Assembly (NCBI GenBank): GCA_039881145.1
Contig: JAYKKI010000074.1
Location: 11,969,501-12,033,500, forward strand
Direction: 5' to 3'
Source of the DNA: Druceiella hillmani
Lineage: Eukaryota > Arthropoda > Insecta > Lepidoptera > Hepialidae
Length of the DNA: 64,000 bases
The translations under genes and the position numbers were made by a program. This document shows positions 53,697-64,000 of this stretch, piece after piece. The first letter of the stretch is position 1. Each line of letters starts with the position of its first letter. The notes under the pieces were generated by a model that made no database searches, had not been told where the DNA came from, and saw only the letters and a list, made by a program, of their open reading frames with translations.

Positions 53697-55096
53697 AGTA
53701 TAATGAAAAGCAGTAATTAGGGAAATAAAAGGTTTTTGCCTTATAAAGGCGGGTTAGTGGTAATTTTGATATATTTTGATTCAGTTTTGATTCTGACGAG
53801 ATATCAAAGTTTTCAACCTTAATAGGGCAAGACGCAAGCCGCTATGGATTAACGTCCTATAAATGGTTTCTTTTTCCTTTCAAAGTAACTTAACAATAAA
53901 TAATTTTTTGCACAATTCGCATAACTTTTGTATTTGGATTTTATCTCTAAGCCTAAGTAAAAAGGTAAAGGTCAATCACATACTCTCATTAAATATGGAA
54001 AAATTGAATCATTTAAAAATTACATATATTATAATAATTTTCAAGGTTTTTTAACTTTATAAAGAGGGACTATATAAAATTACAGAGTATTTTACTGTTT
54101 TTCATAAAATGGCTTACAGATATGGCATTATAAAATAATAATATTAATATGCGAAAAATTAACCTGTAGTAGTAACATTTCAAGTTTTATTCTTAGTCAT
54201 TTAGCAAATGTTTTGTGAAGTGGGTATCCAAGTTTTCTAGTCGTTTTTAGTATGTCTTGATTTTTTTCTTATTGCAAAAGCGTTCCCACTAAGAGGTAAC
54301 TGAATGGCAATAGAATTGGTATAGCGGATAAAAGACAAAGGCGAACTACGTACATATTCTCATTGAGAAATTGTACCTTTTTAAAATTATCATTATTTCT
54401 AATTTCTCTTTAATTTATAAGTTTATGTAGAAGAACTATTTAAATTATAGCGTATTTTACAGTTTTATATAAAAAAATTACTGGCAATAATATATGAATG
54501 TGTAATCTCCTTTAGTAAAAACATTTCAAGCTTTATTCTTACCGATTTATAGTAGGTGTTTTCTGAAGTAAGTATCGAAGTTTTCTCGTCCTTTTAGTGG
54601 TATTTTGGCGTCTTTTCATTGTGAGCGTCCTCACTTACACTCAAAGATTACAGTATTAGTCGCTTTTTGAGACATGTATTAACATGCATGGTTTCAACGT
54701 GCTTCTGAATGTGTATAATTACATTTGAACTTTTATTTTAATTTAATCATGTCAAAAATAGTTCTACCTTGGTAAACTTTAAGGTGAATTACTGTTTTTA
54801 TTGCAATGAGCAAATTATCGGTAATTTTGTTTTCTTAAACTTTGTTATAAACAAAATTGTAGCATTAATCGTCGCGGAGTTATTTTGATGAAATAAAAAC
54901 TTACTTATTAATTGGAACGCTCTATACCGCTCTAATCTGGTTTCACTCGACTTAGCGCTATGTATATCCGAAGTTGAACATTCCTACATTTTCAAGCTAC
55001 AGCTCAGTATATCCGAGGCAGGTCACGTTCGACGTGACATGAAGAGTCTTTTTCCGTCAAACAAATTGGGACAAGATGAACAGAAGTACTATGTAG

Positions 55097-55141
<45 letters not shown>

Positions 55142-56995
55142 TTTATTAATTTTGTGTTAAAAATTTAATTCACGCGTCTGAGTATATTTTAACAATTAAC
55201 AACTTATAAATATTGATTATTTTACTAGGATAAAAAGCGAGTAAAATATATATTTCCGATTTGAAAATATATTAATAATTAGAAAATGCTTTACACCTGA
55301 AATGCTTAAAGAATTATGAGACATATTTCATAAATAGGAAAACCGTAAATTTAAACATGCAACATCATATATTACCTACCTGTTGAAATGTAATAACTGG
55401 CAATTTCCTGTGAGAAAGTGTGTCATGTTTTTAGTCGAATCGAATTTCGAAATTACATAGAAAACTTGAAATTCAACTATTTCCACAATGCAGCTTGTCA
55501 GTATCTGGTAATCAGGAAAGCGCAAAAATTAAATAAAACGACTAAAAAAAACTAAAATAAATAATGAAACCATAATAAAAAAAAGTATTTTAATAAAAAT
55601 GTATACATTGAAGGAAATAAATAATCGTTAATAAGAAATTAAAATAACAATAAAAATGTAATGAAGTATATATACCTTTTTAAAAACTCTTGCAAAAAAT
55701 TATCAATGCCGATTGCTTTATGTTAAATATTTAGCCCGAGTTAAACTGTTAACTCTCATTAAGGATCGTTCTAGGACATGAAATCAAGTGTGGAACGGAA
55801 GTCCTATAATCTTTTCGAACTTCATTTGTATCACTGTAACTTTATTTTTTCTAACACATTACGCGGCATTCGCATAATTATTAAAAATCAAATACTTTAT
55901 ACATTTACTTCTACGAATTCTTGTAAGCAAGAATTCATTACTTATTTAATTTCGAAATGCGTAATGACAGAAAAAAAACTTTAACAATTACTTTTTTAGC
56001 TTGTTCTTATTTATAAAGCTTGAAGATTTCATTAATTTCGTTTTTGGTATTGTAAAGAAGATTCAAGTTATGCATATTCACAAATTAAAAATAAATTTTC
56101 ATTCGCCGTTGAGTCAACACTTTCAAATGTAGCAAAGTTAAAATAACTCGTCCAATAGTGGATGAACAAATACCCTTATTTGACTGAATTTAGATTAGCT
56201 ATTGCCTCGAGTATTGAAAAACGCAATCTATATGAGGATATCAGATTACGTTTGTGCTTTGCTTTCATTATTTGAATTCCACAGGAAACTTATGAGCACA
56301 AAGGCAGTGCGCGGTTATTCGGAAATTTGCAATAAATACCACGGATATGTTATTTCCTGCTTTTATATAATTTTTTTATTTCCTTTCTCTGTGCTTTTCA
56401 ATTTCTTCAAAGTGGTAATACATTGCTTCCAAAATGTTTTATTTCCTGGGCGTTAGTTTGTTCCATAGCCTTTCCTTGTTTTGTAATAACTTAAATACTT
56501 AAACGAACGATGGGGAGAAACTTCCATCAAAATGAAGCAATGCGAGAATTACACTAATAAATTAGGATGGAGTAAATATTTATTACTAAGTGAAACAACC
56601 TTGTATTAAGTCAGAAACATAGTTGGACAATTTTGCCTCAGGAGCAGCAGACGTATCCGGGTTAGAGCAAAAATGAAAAACCTCTAAAATCTGAATTTTC
56701 AAACAATATAACCGTAGCAATGGCATTAATACAGCACTCCTATTTTTTTACAATCATGCGCGTGGCCTGTCAATAACTTTTTAGTATATGAAAAAAACCA
56801 CAATTATTTACTTTAGTTACGGAAATTTTTTTCCGATTGTACTAAATCAATAGATGTCATTTATATACCGTCATTTTAATACGAATAGCCCTCAATTTGT
56901 CGGATTCCAATCCAATTAGTTCATATACTGTAAATTTTTTGGCATCATTTTAAAATTTTCGGTGCCATGACTCAAAGGCAAATCTGATTTCTCAG
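53697..56995. other. Non-coding, no gene seen
   Basis: AT-rich, with a (TA)n array at 55099-55132 followed by a T run. A short palindrome, TCACGTTCGACGTGA, lies near 55026-55040, and GTATATCCGA occurs twice nearby. No gene recognised. Confidence 0.55.
55099..55132. repeat. (TA)n microsatellite
   Basis: About 34 bases of TA running into a T tract. Confidence 0.95.
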
Positions 56996-57095
56996 ATATT
57001 GAATATATTTGGCGTTAATTTTGTAGAAATTCATTATTCACAATTAAATGAAACTACGTGACGTAGTATTATTTCTACTTTCTTTAATTTCTTTA

Positions 57096-57136
57096 CCACG
57101 ATCTAGGTTTTGTTGTATTACAACATCTTCAGGTGG
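57096..57136 (-). ncRNA. Hammerhead-like motif, minus sense, probably inactive (copy B, left arm)
   Basis: Read on the minus strand: CCAC, CTGAAGA, T, stem II GTTGT/ACAAC with loop AAT, then AAAA where GAAA is required, then CCTAGATC and GTGG. Stem I (CCAC/GTGG) and stem II pair perfectly. The lost core G12 and one stem III mismatch should abolish cleavage. Confidence 0.45.
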
Positions 57137-57155
57137 GACATTAGCAAAGATCTTC

Positions 57156-57196
57156 CCTCCTGAAGATGTTGTAGTACAACGAAATCTAGGTCGTGG
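57156..57196 (+). ncRNA. Candidate hammerhead ribozyme (copy B, right arm)
   Basis: CCTC (57156-57159), CTGAAGA (57160-57166), T, and a perfect stem II GTTGT/ACAAC (57168-57172, 57076-side partner 57176-57180) with loop AGT. Then GAAA (57181-57184), TCTAGG, T and C at 57092-side position 57192, and GTGG (57193-57196). All core bases are present. Stem I has one mismatch and stem III one T-G wobble. As in copy A, the tiny palindromic stem III implies dimer folding. Confidence 0.5.
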
Positions 57197-57274
57197 TAAA
57201 GAAATTAAAGAAAGTAGAAACAATACTACATCACGTAGTTTCATTTAATTCTGATTTCTTAGGTTAAAAACTGT

Positions 57275-57314
57275 CGTTTCGTTTATTCCACCGTTTGGTG
57301 GAATAAACAAAACG
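57275..57314. repeat. Near-perfect inverted repeat, 18-bp arms, 4-base loop
   Basis: Arms 57275-57292 and 57297-57314 agree at 17 of 18 positions around GTTT. It lies just outside copy B. Confidence 0.95.
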
Positions 57315-58485
57315 ATAATATCAAATAAAAATATTTTTAGACGTGATCCTTATTTTGTCACGAATATTTCCTTCGACAATACATTCATTCTCTTACTTTT
57401 CTCCCTTGAAAATGGGAATAAACACCGTATCAGCTACGGGTCAAAATTTCTTCCCTTATGGCTAAAATAAACTTTCTATTGTCATATCACTTTATTATTA
57501 CGTGTGTTAAATAATTATGCTTTAGTCTGCAATTGTATTAATTATCGATAACTACTACTACTTTCTTACAGATTATAGGTAGCTACGGTGAGCTTTATTA
57601 ATTATGCTGAAACCAAAATTGCATTGATCGCGGATAATAAGTTACATATTACTGTTCAATAATCGTACAAATTTATTTCTTAACGATATTTGAGAAACAC
57701 TATTCACAGATTTCTAAACTGAAAAATACTTCATATCCTAGATAAATTCTTTCAGATAGTATGTATTAAATCATGAAAATTACTAAGGTGTTTCAAGTTC
57801 ATTAATTTATAATTTTTTAATTCATTGTTTTGTCAGGAATACTTATGTGAGAAATCAAGTTTTTTGATTAATCGATTTTAGACTTCTTTCGATTTGATTG
57901 ATTTCTATGCGAAATTGAACTTCTTTTTCTAATTATTCCACCTTGATAATTTCTTCTAAATGTATTTTTACGAGGTTTTCACTATTTAAAAGCTGAATCT
58001 AACTCAAAGACTGAGGTATGTGTCAAAATATATTAAAATATAATGTATATTTTACAATTTTATAACTGCATTGTAGTAAAATACAATTGACACTTAATTG
58101 AAAGCAAGAACCAGAAGGCAATAGTTATGCTGGAATGGCAAATAAAGTACTTGAATATTTTTTATTTAATATTATGTGTTTGAAAGAATGAGTTATGTGG
58201 ATTATAAAACTATTTTCATGTAAAAAATTATTGCTCCATCTCTCCAAGTCCATCGTCAAAAGTGCCAAATTAGAAAATTATCAAAATAGCAATGACGTTT
58301 GCCTTTAGTTTATTGGGAATCTGCAGCGATGAATCTAAATCTAATAGTTCTTGAAAAATTTACTTTAGTTATTTACACAGCAAAAAATTATACTAATTTG
58401 TATGTGTAATATAATATCTGTGGAAATAAAATGTACCCTTAAATATTTTGTATATCTAAATGTGTACGAAACTCCCGTGGTGTGA
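57315..58485. other. Non-coding, no gene seen
   Basis: AT-rich, nothing assignable. Confidence 0.6.
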
Positions 58486-59180
58486 GTTTTAATAGTGTTT
58501 TCTTTTCATAATAAGCAAACTATCAATCGAATTAATATTTTTTGGTCGTCATATATCGAATCTGGTACCGCTTGTGTTTATCTTCCTAAATGGACTGGAA
58601 ATCTCGATCCATGCCGCTTTATGTTCAGCGATTACCTTCAGCTTTACATTGGAGTGAATGCGTTGTCAATTTGATACGTTGTCGAGTTGATGCGAAAAAA
58701 TTCAAAACAGATACCATAGCCGAATGGAATAAAGAGATCGGATCGCTATTTGAGTCTGTTGCACCGTCATGTTAAAATTCGAAAAAAATGTGGAAGTAAG
58801 ATTCAATACACAGTTAGTCTTTCCAGATGACGTTGTTGAAGTATCCCGTTCGTCCTTCCATACTCGGATATGTTCTGCAAAATGCAAGCGAGCTGACAAT
58901 GTTATCATCTGATTTACTTCTATACCAAATATTACTTCACAGTAAGATCGTGCATTGTGCGGACTCCTTGAAAAGGTGAGTACTTCTTTGTTTATATGAA
59001 TTGGCTAATTTTCTAACACTGATAAATATTTGAGAGTATACTAGTATAAACTGTTTGTTATACTTCCGTCTCGTATGATCCATGTTGAGTCATACAACTG
59101 CGCTGTATTAGGTATCTTATAAATTATCTCCTCAGGAAAATATCTTACTGTGATATATTTGTGACAAATCAGAACGTATT

Positions 59181-59443
59181 GAATATATTTGACATTAATT
59201 TTATAGAAATTCATTATTCACAGTTAAATGAAACTACGTGATGTAGTGTTATTTCTACTTTCTTTAAGTTATTTACCACGACCTAGGTTTCGGCGTATTA
59301 CATCTTCAGGTGTGCTATTAGCATAGAATTCTTTGCTAATAGCCTTCGTAGTAAAGAATGCGTGTAATAATCGTGGTATAGAACTTAAAGAAAGTAGCAA
59401 TAATACTACAGCACAGAGTTTCATTTCATTTTGAAATCAGAAT
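59181..59443. mobile_element. Hammerhead-type inverted-pair element, copy C
   Basis: Shares the leader of copy B (GAATATATTTG, then TTCATTATTCACA) and the border AAACTACGTGATGTAGTGTT. The left arm is well preserved. The right arm (59341-59430) keeps only the outer part (AACTTAAAGAAAGTAGCAAT, ACTACAGCACAGAGTTTCAT). Direct repeats AAATCAGAACGTATT (59166-59180) and AAATCAGAATGTATT (59444-59458) flank it, 14 of 15 identical, as expected of a target-site duplication. Confidence 0.82.
59276..59313 (-). ncRNA. Hammerhead-like motif, minus sense (copy C, left arm)
   Basis: Minus-strand reading: CACAC, CTGAAGA, then a shortened stem II region (TGTAATACGCC), GAAA, CCTAGGTC and GTGG. The CTGAAGA, GAAA and CCTAGGTC blocks are intact. 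Stem II no longer pairs and stem I is reduced to three pairs, so activity is doubtful. Confidence 0.42.
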
Positions 59444-60020
59444 GTATTCAACACTGATTGTATTCAATTCTTGTCACTCCACAAGATTCGTTATTTGTTA
59501 TTAATTATTGTATGTTTTCTTATATCTTTACGAATATCCGGTCAATAATTTAAAAAATAAATTAACCCAAAAACCCGTATACTGGGCTACCCTTTTAACC
59601 TAAAACCTTAACCCTAGTACCCTTTTACTGGGCTGAAATTCCTTCTGGAACAGCGTATTAATTTAGGCTCTTGAAATGTATCATTGAAAAAGACAGGTGT
59701 TATGAATTGTTATCAATTAAGTTGGTACTAAATTTGGAAAACTACGTGACCAAAAAGGCACACTCTTTCCTTCATAATCGTTATTAGTAAAAACATAAAG
59801 GATTTGGGTGACATGATCTATTAGTTATTTCAACCATCCCCTAATTTTTAAAACACTAGTGACATCAAAGTATAAAAGAATAAAAATGCGAAATATTCAA
59901 TACAATGAAAATAACTTATCTTTACTTTTTTCCAGATCATATTTGGCTACACCAAAGACTATATCTATAAACTCAGAGCAAGGAGAGATTGGAATTGTTA
60001 TCGGTAACGGGATGAACTGA

Positions 60021-63000
60021 CGTTCAAGGCGATGCACGGTGATTCCATTCATAGGTGAAAAATTCGAAAAATTAGTACCTTAAATTCTCACTTCTACCAA
60101 CCTCACTAACTAGTATATTACACATTCTACCCGAAAACGTATAAATACATCGCTGAAAATTGTTTTTAGTTGCATTTTAGCCTCCGATGAGCGGCATTGC
60201 GCGTTGTTGACTACAAGTTTTCACCGCGCGCTTGTCAGCGATTCATTTTTGAAATAATATTTCCCACTATTTATTTGTTTATTTGTGTGTTTGTGATATT
60301 AAAATTAAAGGCCATGGTATGTGTTAAAATATTTAATGTATTTATATGAAATTTCTGAAAAACAAAATAATCTTATTACTTTTGCCCTTTGTAATTTTAT
60401 AAAAAGTATTTCTAATTTTTATTAAAACTCTAAACGTTTATTTGAAAATTAATTGTTTTTTCATAATTTTAAAACTGTGAGTTTTATTTAATAAAAATGG
60501 AAAACCGTGACCATTCTTTTATAAAAATATTACGTCCCGTTTTATTAAGAATTGTGTATTTCAAGAAGTGAAAAAAGAAACATGCTGATTTGGGGATAAT
60601 ATTCCTGCCGAAAAATAAATTATATGTCGTTAAGAGTCTCAGTGTTACTACTAAATTAGTGATAATATGGTTTTTTACCTTTCTTTGTGAAGTAGCCATT
60701 TCGTAGGTATCTTCTTAAAAACATCATTCATGGTATGGGGTACCTTCCACGGTTTAAATGTAATTACGATTTTTTACACTTAATAAGAGCATTTTAAATG
60801 ATATATGATTTGAAAGACCACAAAGGACTACTAGAAGCAATAAAGAATAATTGATTTTGTTTATTAAATTTTCAGTGTAATTTAGCTACATTTATATACA
60901 TTTATTTCAAAAAACACATCAAACAAACTTACGAATTTAGTATTATTAAATCGAGCCCTTTTCAATAAGAGTTAATAACTTTTTTGAAGGCTAAATAATC
61001 AGCTTGTAGGATAACAGCAGTATAGACATCAAATATGTATTCTGATATAGGGTTTTGAAGAATGGTATGTTAAATAAATTGTATTATAAAAAGATTATTA
61101 ATGAATAGAATAAAGTCAAGAAAAATTGCATACTCGTTCAATTTTAATGGGGAATCGATCATTTAATCATTTTAATCTCTTTTGCTTTTTCCCACAGATT
61201 GCACTGGAAATGTTTGTTTATACTTTTTTCCTTAAATTTTTAATATATTTAAATTCCTCATATTCAACGTCCATGTTGGACAGAAGTTATCGAAACCAGC
61301 ATAGAATTGATATACAGTAAATTGTTATAATAAAATTATCAATATTCTTTAACGATGTATTATTGACGGTTTATTTCTCGTACAACAGTGGCAATACAAC
61401 GCAGTTATAAATCCACGAAAACAACGAGAGTTGGGTTACGTTATTTTGTGAACATTTGCGGAATACATCCTCCTATGGACACATGTATACTTAAGTAAGT
61501 GAAGAATAACACAAAGGTACAACAAAAAGTTAAAGCGAAAGCCGGCTGAAGTAGTGTGAAAATATTTATTTTCCTTTTCATTGAATAAATTTCATCGCGT
61601 TCTTTTTTCGTTTTCCGAAACGATTTTGCCACACGTGTTCTGTGATTATTTGTTGTAAAAAATATTCTGTACTAGCCTACGCAATAAGCACAATTGTTTC
61701 ACCGCAGCGCCTTCGAATATTCAACACTATTTTCTGGTGGTTATTATATCTTTATATTCTATTATTGAATCGATGTGAAATTTTATAAAAATCTTTTTCA
61801 AAAAGACCTTAAGTAAATATTATCACATTTATGAAGGAGTTTAATTAAAAAATAAGAATGGCTACTGAATGTTCCTAGTGGAGAGAGATAATGAATATTA
61901 TTTAAAAAGTCGAAGCAGTTATTTCAATATTTAATTTTAAAACTTAAAAATTTTACAAACTCTGGGCTGAAGCCACCATTAAAATAAAATTTTGAGTGTT
62001 AGTGAATATTTTAAAGATTTTAAAAATGGAAGCGAGCATGTACAAAATCGATTGAGAATTAATATGTAATTCCGTAACATTTTTATTCAATTTAATGTAT
62101 AGAATCATTTGTATGAATATTAGCCACGTTTTTGTTACAACCTGTATATTTGTATGCAAGTGTAACAAATAGAATATGTTTGAAGCGTGTTCCGGTAAAA
62201 ACTTTTTTTTGATGACATCAAAACTTTGAAAGTGATTTTTCTAGAAATAGTTGAGAATACTCATAAAGTTCTTTAACATTGTCTACTCAGTTTTACGTAT
62301 AGAAAGGTGAATTTTTTGAGTATCCTATGTTGGCCACTTTTTTCCAGGCAAATTCAGTTATATTATAAATGTCACCGATACTTTATTTACTATAACCAAT
62401 AAAAGGATTTGGAAAATTGATACTGATATACTGAATTATTGTATTTATATTAGGTAAGAAAAAAAAACCCGTAATTTATTAAAGAGGAAGAATAGTATAT
62501 CATTAGAAGAATAATATAAAATTTGTAACTAAAGATAAATATAATAGCGCGGCCCAAGATGGCTATAATATTAAGGAAATATATGTTGGAGAGTTAACAT
62601 TGTTTTTGGAATTGTTTTTAGCTTTAGAATTATCTGTTAATTCAGTTCAATAAATTCGTGAAAATTCAGTTCAATAGAACCTGATATGACTTACTAAACA
62701 GTAAATTCCAAAAAATATGTACAATTATAAATGTCAACAAAAACAAACCTCCGAAAATACAACGTTAATATTGAGTATAGTGCACTCCAATAATATGTAT
62801 TATTGTTTAAATAACTAATAAATAAAATATAGTTGTGATGCATTACGGTTATAAAGATACGAATAGCTAGGATCTATGTGATGATCAATAAAGTTTTAAA
62901 TAAAGGTAACGCTTTTCATCTTTCAATGTCGACGTAATATCATAACACACTCTTTTATTCGTTAGCAGTTAAGCATTATGGATCTTTTTGGTGCTTTCAG

Positions 63001-64000
63001 GGTTTGTTAATCAAGCAAAGGACACTTCTGTTCTTCTTGCCATCTGTCCATCCATGTGTTATATCTCAGTTACTCCCTCATTTTGACACCTATTAGAAAA
63101 TAAATTTACTTAAATTAAATGAAAAGAAGGGCAAAACAATTTTTTACCTTTTGCATCAAGTAGAAGTTGGAGAGGTCTCTTAAAATGGAATAAGAAAACC
63201 CTGAGGACAAAGTAATTTTACCGTTTATATATTAAAATATTTTCATTTGAATTCATTAAAGCCCACTCTCGTTTAATTTTTAAAATATCGTTGCAAAAAT
63301 TTAAAGAGTTTAGAAGTATATTTTTACTAAATATTTTGATAGAAAAGTTTGGTGGAAAAAATTAAAGAAACGATGGAATTTTCGTCAAGTTTCAGTAAAT
63401 CTCATAATCTGTTACATAAAGTTTAAAATCAAGTTTAAGTTTCAATAAGCAAACGAATGACTTTAAAAATAGTTACTAAATCTGACATATTTCATATATA
63501 ATTTGTTTTGTGCATTGTTTCTGATGATGTGATATAATATATACTCGACGTGAGGTTGAAGGGGTTTTTACTGATTCTAATGTAAATGGTTATAATATGG
63601 TAAGGGATCCCTATCGCAGGGGTGTTCGACGCGTACTTGGGTGGTTTTTCGTTGTTGTTTTTTTGCGACTTTTAAATGTGAGTTACCCTTTGGACGTATT
63701 GGACCCTAATTACGCGACTTAAACGACTTTAGAAATACGAAGCTGTATAATTTCTATATGACATATAACTTTTATTTATTAATAACCTTAAATAGCTGAT
63801 TAAAATATTTTTTTTAATTATCCACGTAAGAAAACTTACGTAAATTTTCATAAAGTGTTTGGTTATTATTAAACATTTCATACGAGGATAACATTTAAAT
63901 AGCTATTGTATTGAAAATAAATATGTACATATAATTATAAAATTAATAAAAACACAATTTCTCAGTACTTTTACTGTATTATTTAATGATTTTTTATGAA
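60021..64000. other. Non-coding, no confident gene
   Basis: AT-rich. A GC-richer patch lies at 60170-60245. On the minus strand near 60699 an ATG opens MATSQRK and runs directly into GTAAAAAA, which could be a tiny first exon; support is slight. No repeats or transposon motifs recognised. Confidence 0.45.

Larger units (their letters stand above)
56996..57249. mobile_element. Hammerhead-type inverted-pair element, copy B
   Basis: An asymmetric leader of about 45 bases (57000-57041) precedes a long palindrome (57042-57250). Its arms of about 90 bases are nearly identical reverse complements around a short non-palindromic centre (57137-57155). The palindrome gives 66-codon open frames on both strands that are mirror images of each other and are not genes. 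Flanking direct repeats TCTGATTTCTCAG (56983-56995) and TCTGATTTCTTAG (57250-57262) differ at one base and look like a target-site duplication. The leader is shared with copy C. Confidence 0.85.
58486..60020 (+). pseudogene. Unrecognised gene or gene relic with two splice-compatible segments
   Basis: I do not recognise the product. From 58486 to 58975 the sequence is GC-richer than its flanks and carries overlapping open frames: YIESGTACVYLPKWTGNL (frame 1, to 58671), LPSALHWSECVVNLIR (frame 0, ATG at 58590, stop at 58773), NVEVRFNTQLVFPDDVVEV (frame 2, to 58911) and PSILGYVLQNASELTMLSSD (frame 0). Only the last stays open to a strong donor (AAAAG|GTGAGT at 58975/58976). A strong acceptor (CTTTTTTCCAG) ends at 59935. 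Joining there keeps the phase and continues with SYLATPKTISINSEQG to a TGA at 60018. Another acceptor-like TCTTTCCAG ends at 58826. It is either a small gene with several short exons or a frameshifted relic. Copy C of the hammerhead family sits in the presumed intron. Confidence 0.35.

Noticed and set aside
57044..57248. Two 66-codon open frames on opposite strands
   Set aside because: They are mirror images produced by the palindrome of copy B, and the translation shows no protein family; the DNA or RNA structure explains them.
59570..59640. CCTAA/TAACC-like stretch suggestive of telomeric repeat
   Set aside because: Only scattered units with no tandem array; chance is more likely.
60668..60710. 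Possible first coding exon MATSQRK with donor, minus strand
   Set aside because: Seven codons and an average donor are too little evidence without a downstream exon.

Overview
This window is AT-rich, intron- and repeat-dominated animal DNA, most likely from an insect or another arthropod. The evidence is the base composition, eleven (TA)n microsatellites, non-coding stretches broken by stops in every frame, and the mix of mobile elements (hAT, pogo-like, RTE-like and Jockey/CR1-type). I see no tRNA, rRNA, CRISPR array or intact host protein gene. Most of the short open frames are chance or shadow frames.

Layout. Roughly 0-11 kb is mostly featureless and holds one badly decayed RTE-type LINE relic (about 3.26-3.96 kb, minus strand). 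From 11 to 17.5 kb there are degenerate tandem arrays (units of about 110, 60 and 30 bp) and several perfect short-loop inverted repeats. From 21.7 to 24.5 kb lies a decayed hAT element with recognisable terminal inverted repeats (TIRs), BED finger, core and C-terminal dimerisation region. From 27.7 to 28.8 kb is a small element with matched TIRs around a broken IS4-family (bacterial type) transposase, a candidate old lateral transfer from a bacterial endosymbiont. From 31 to 47 kb is non-coding DNA with some GC-richer islands that could be cis-regulatory. From 49 to 50.5 kb is the 3' half of a LINE whose reading frame runs straight through a (TA)n array. From 51.1 to 53.7 kb is a full-length pogo-like DNA transposon with TA target duplication, 24-bp TIRs, a DDD transposase with one in-frame stop, and a PHD-like C-terminal finger.

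The most unusual system is a family of three elements at 44.5, 57.0 and 59.2 kb. Each is built of two head-to-head arms. The better preserved arms carry what looks like a minimal type I hammerhead ribozyme: CTGAAGA core, stem II, GAAA, a palindromic CCTAGG stem III, then a UC cleavage site. Two copies are flanked by 13-15 bp near-perfect direct repeats, which fits retrotransposition. They resemble non-autonomous Penelope-like or retrozyme-type elements, but arranged as inverted pairs. One copy sits inside what may be an intron of an unrecognised small gene or gene relic (about 58.5-60.0 kb).

All assignments rest on reading translations and repeats by eye. Family names come from recognised motifs, not from database searches.
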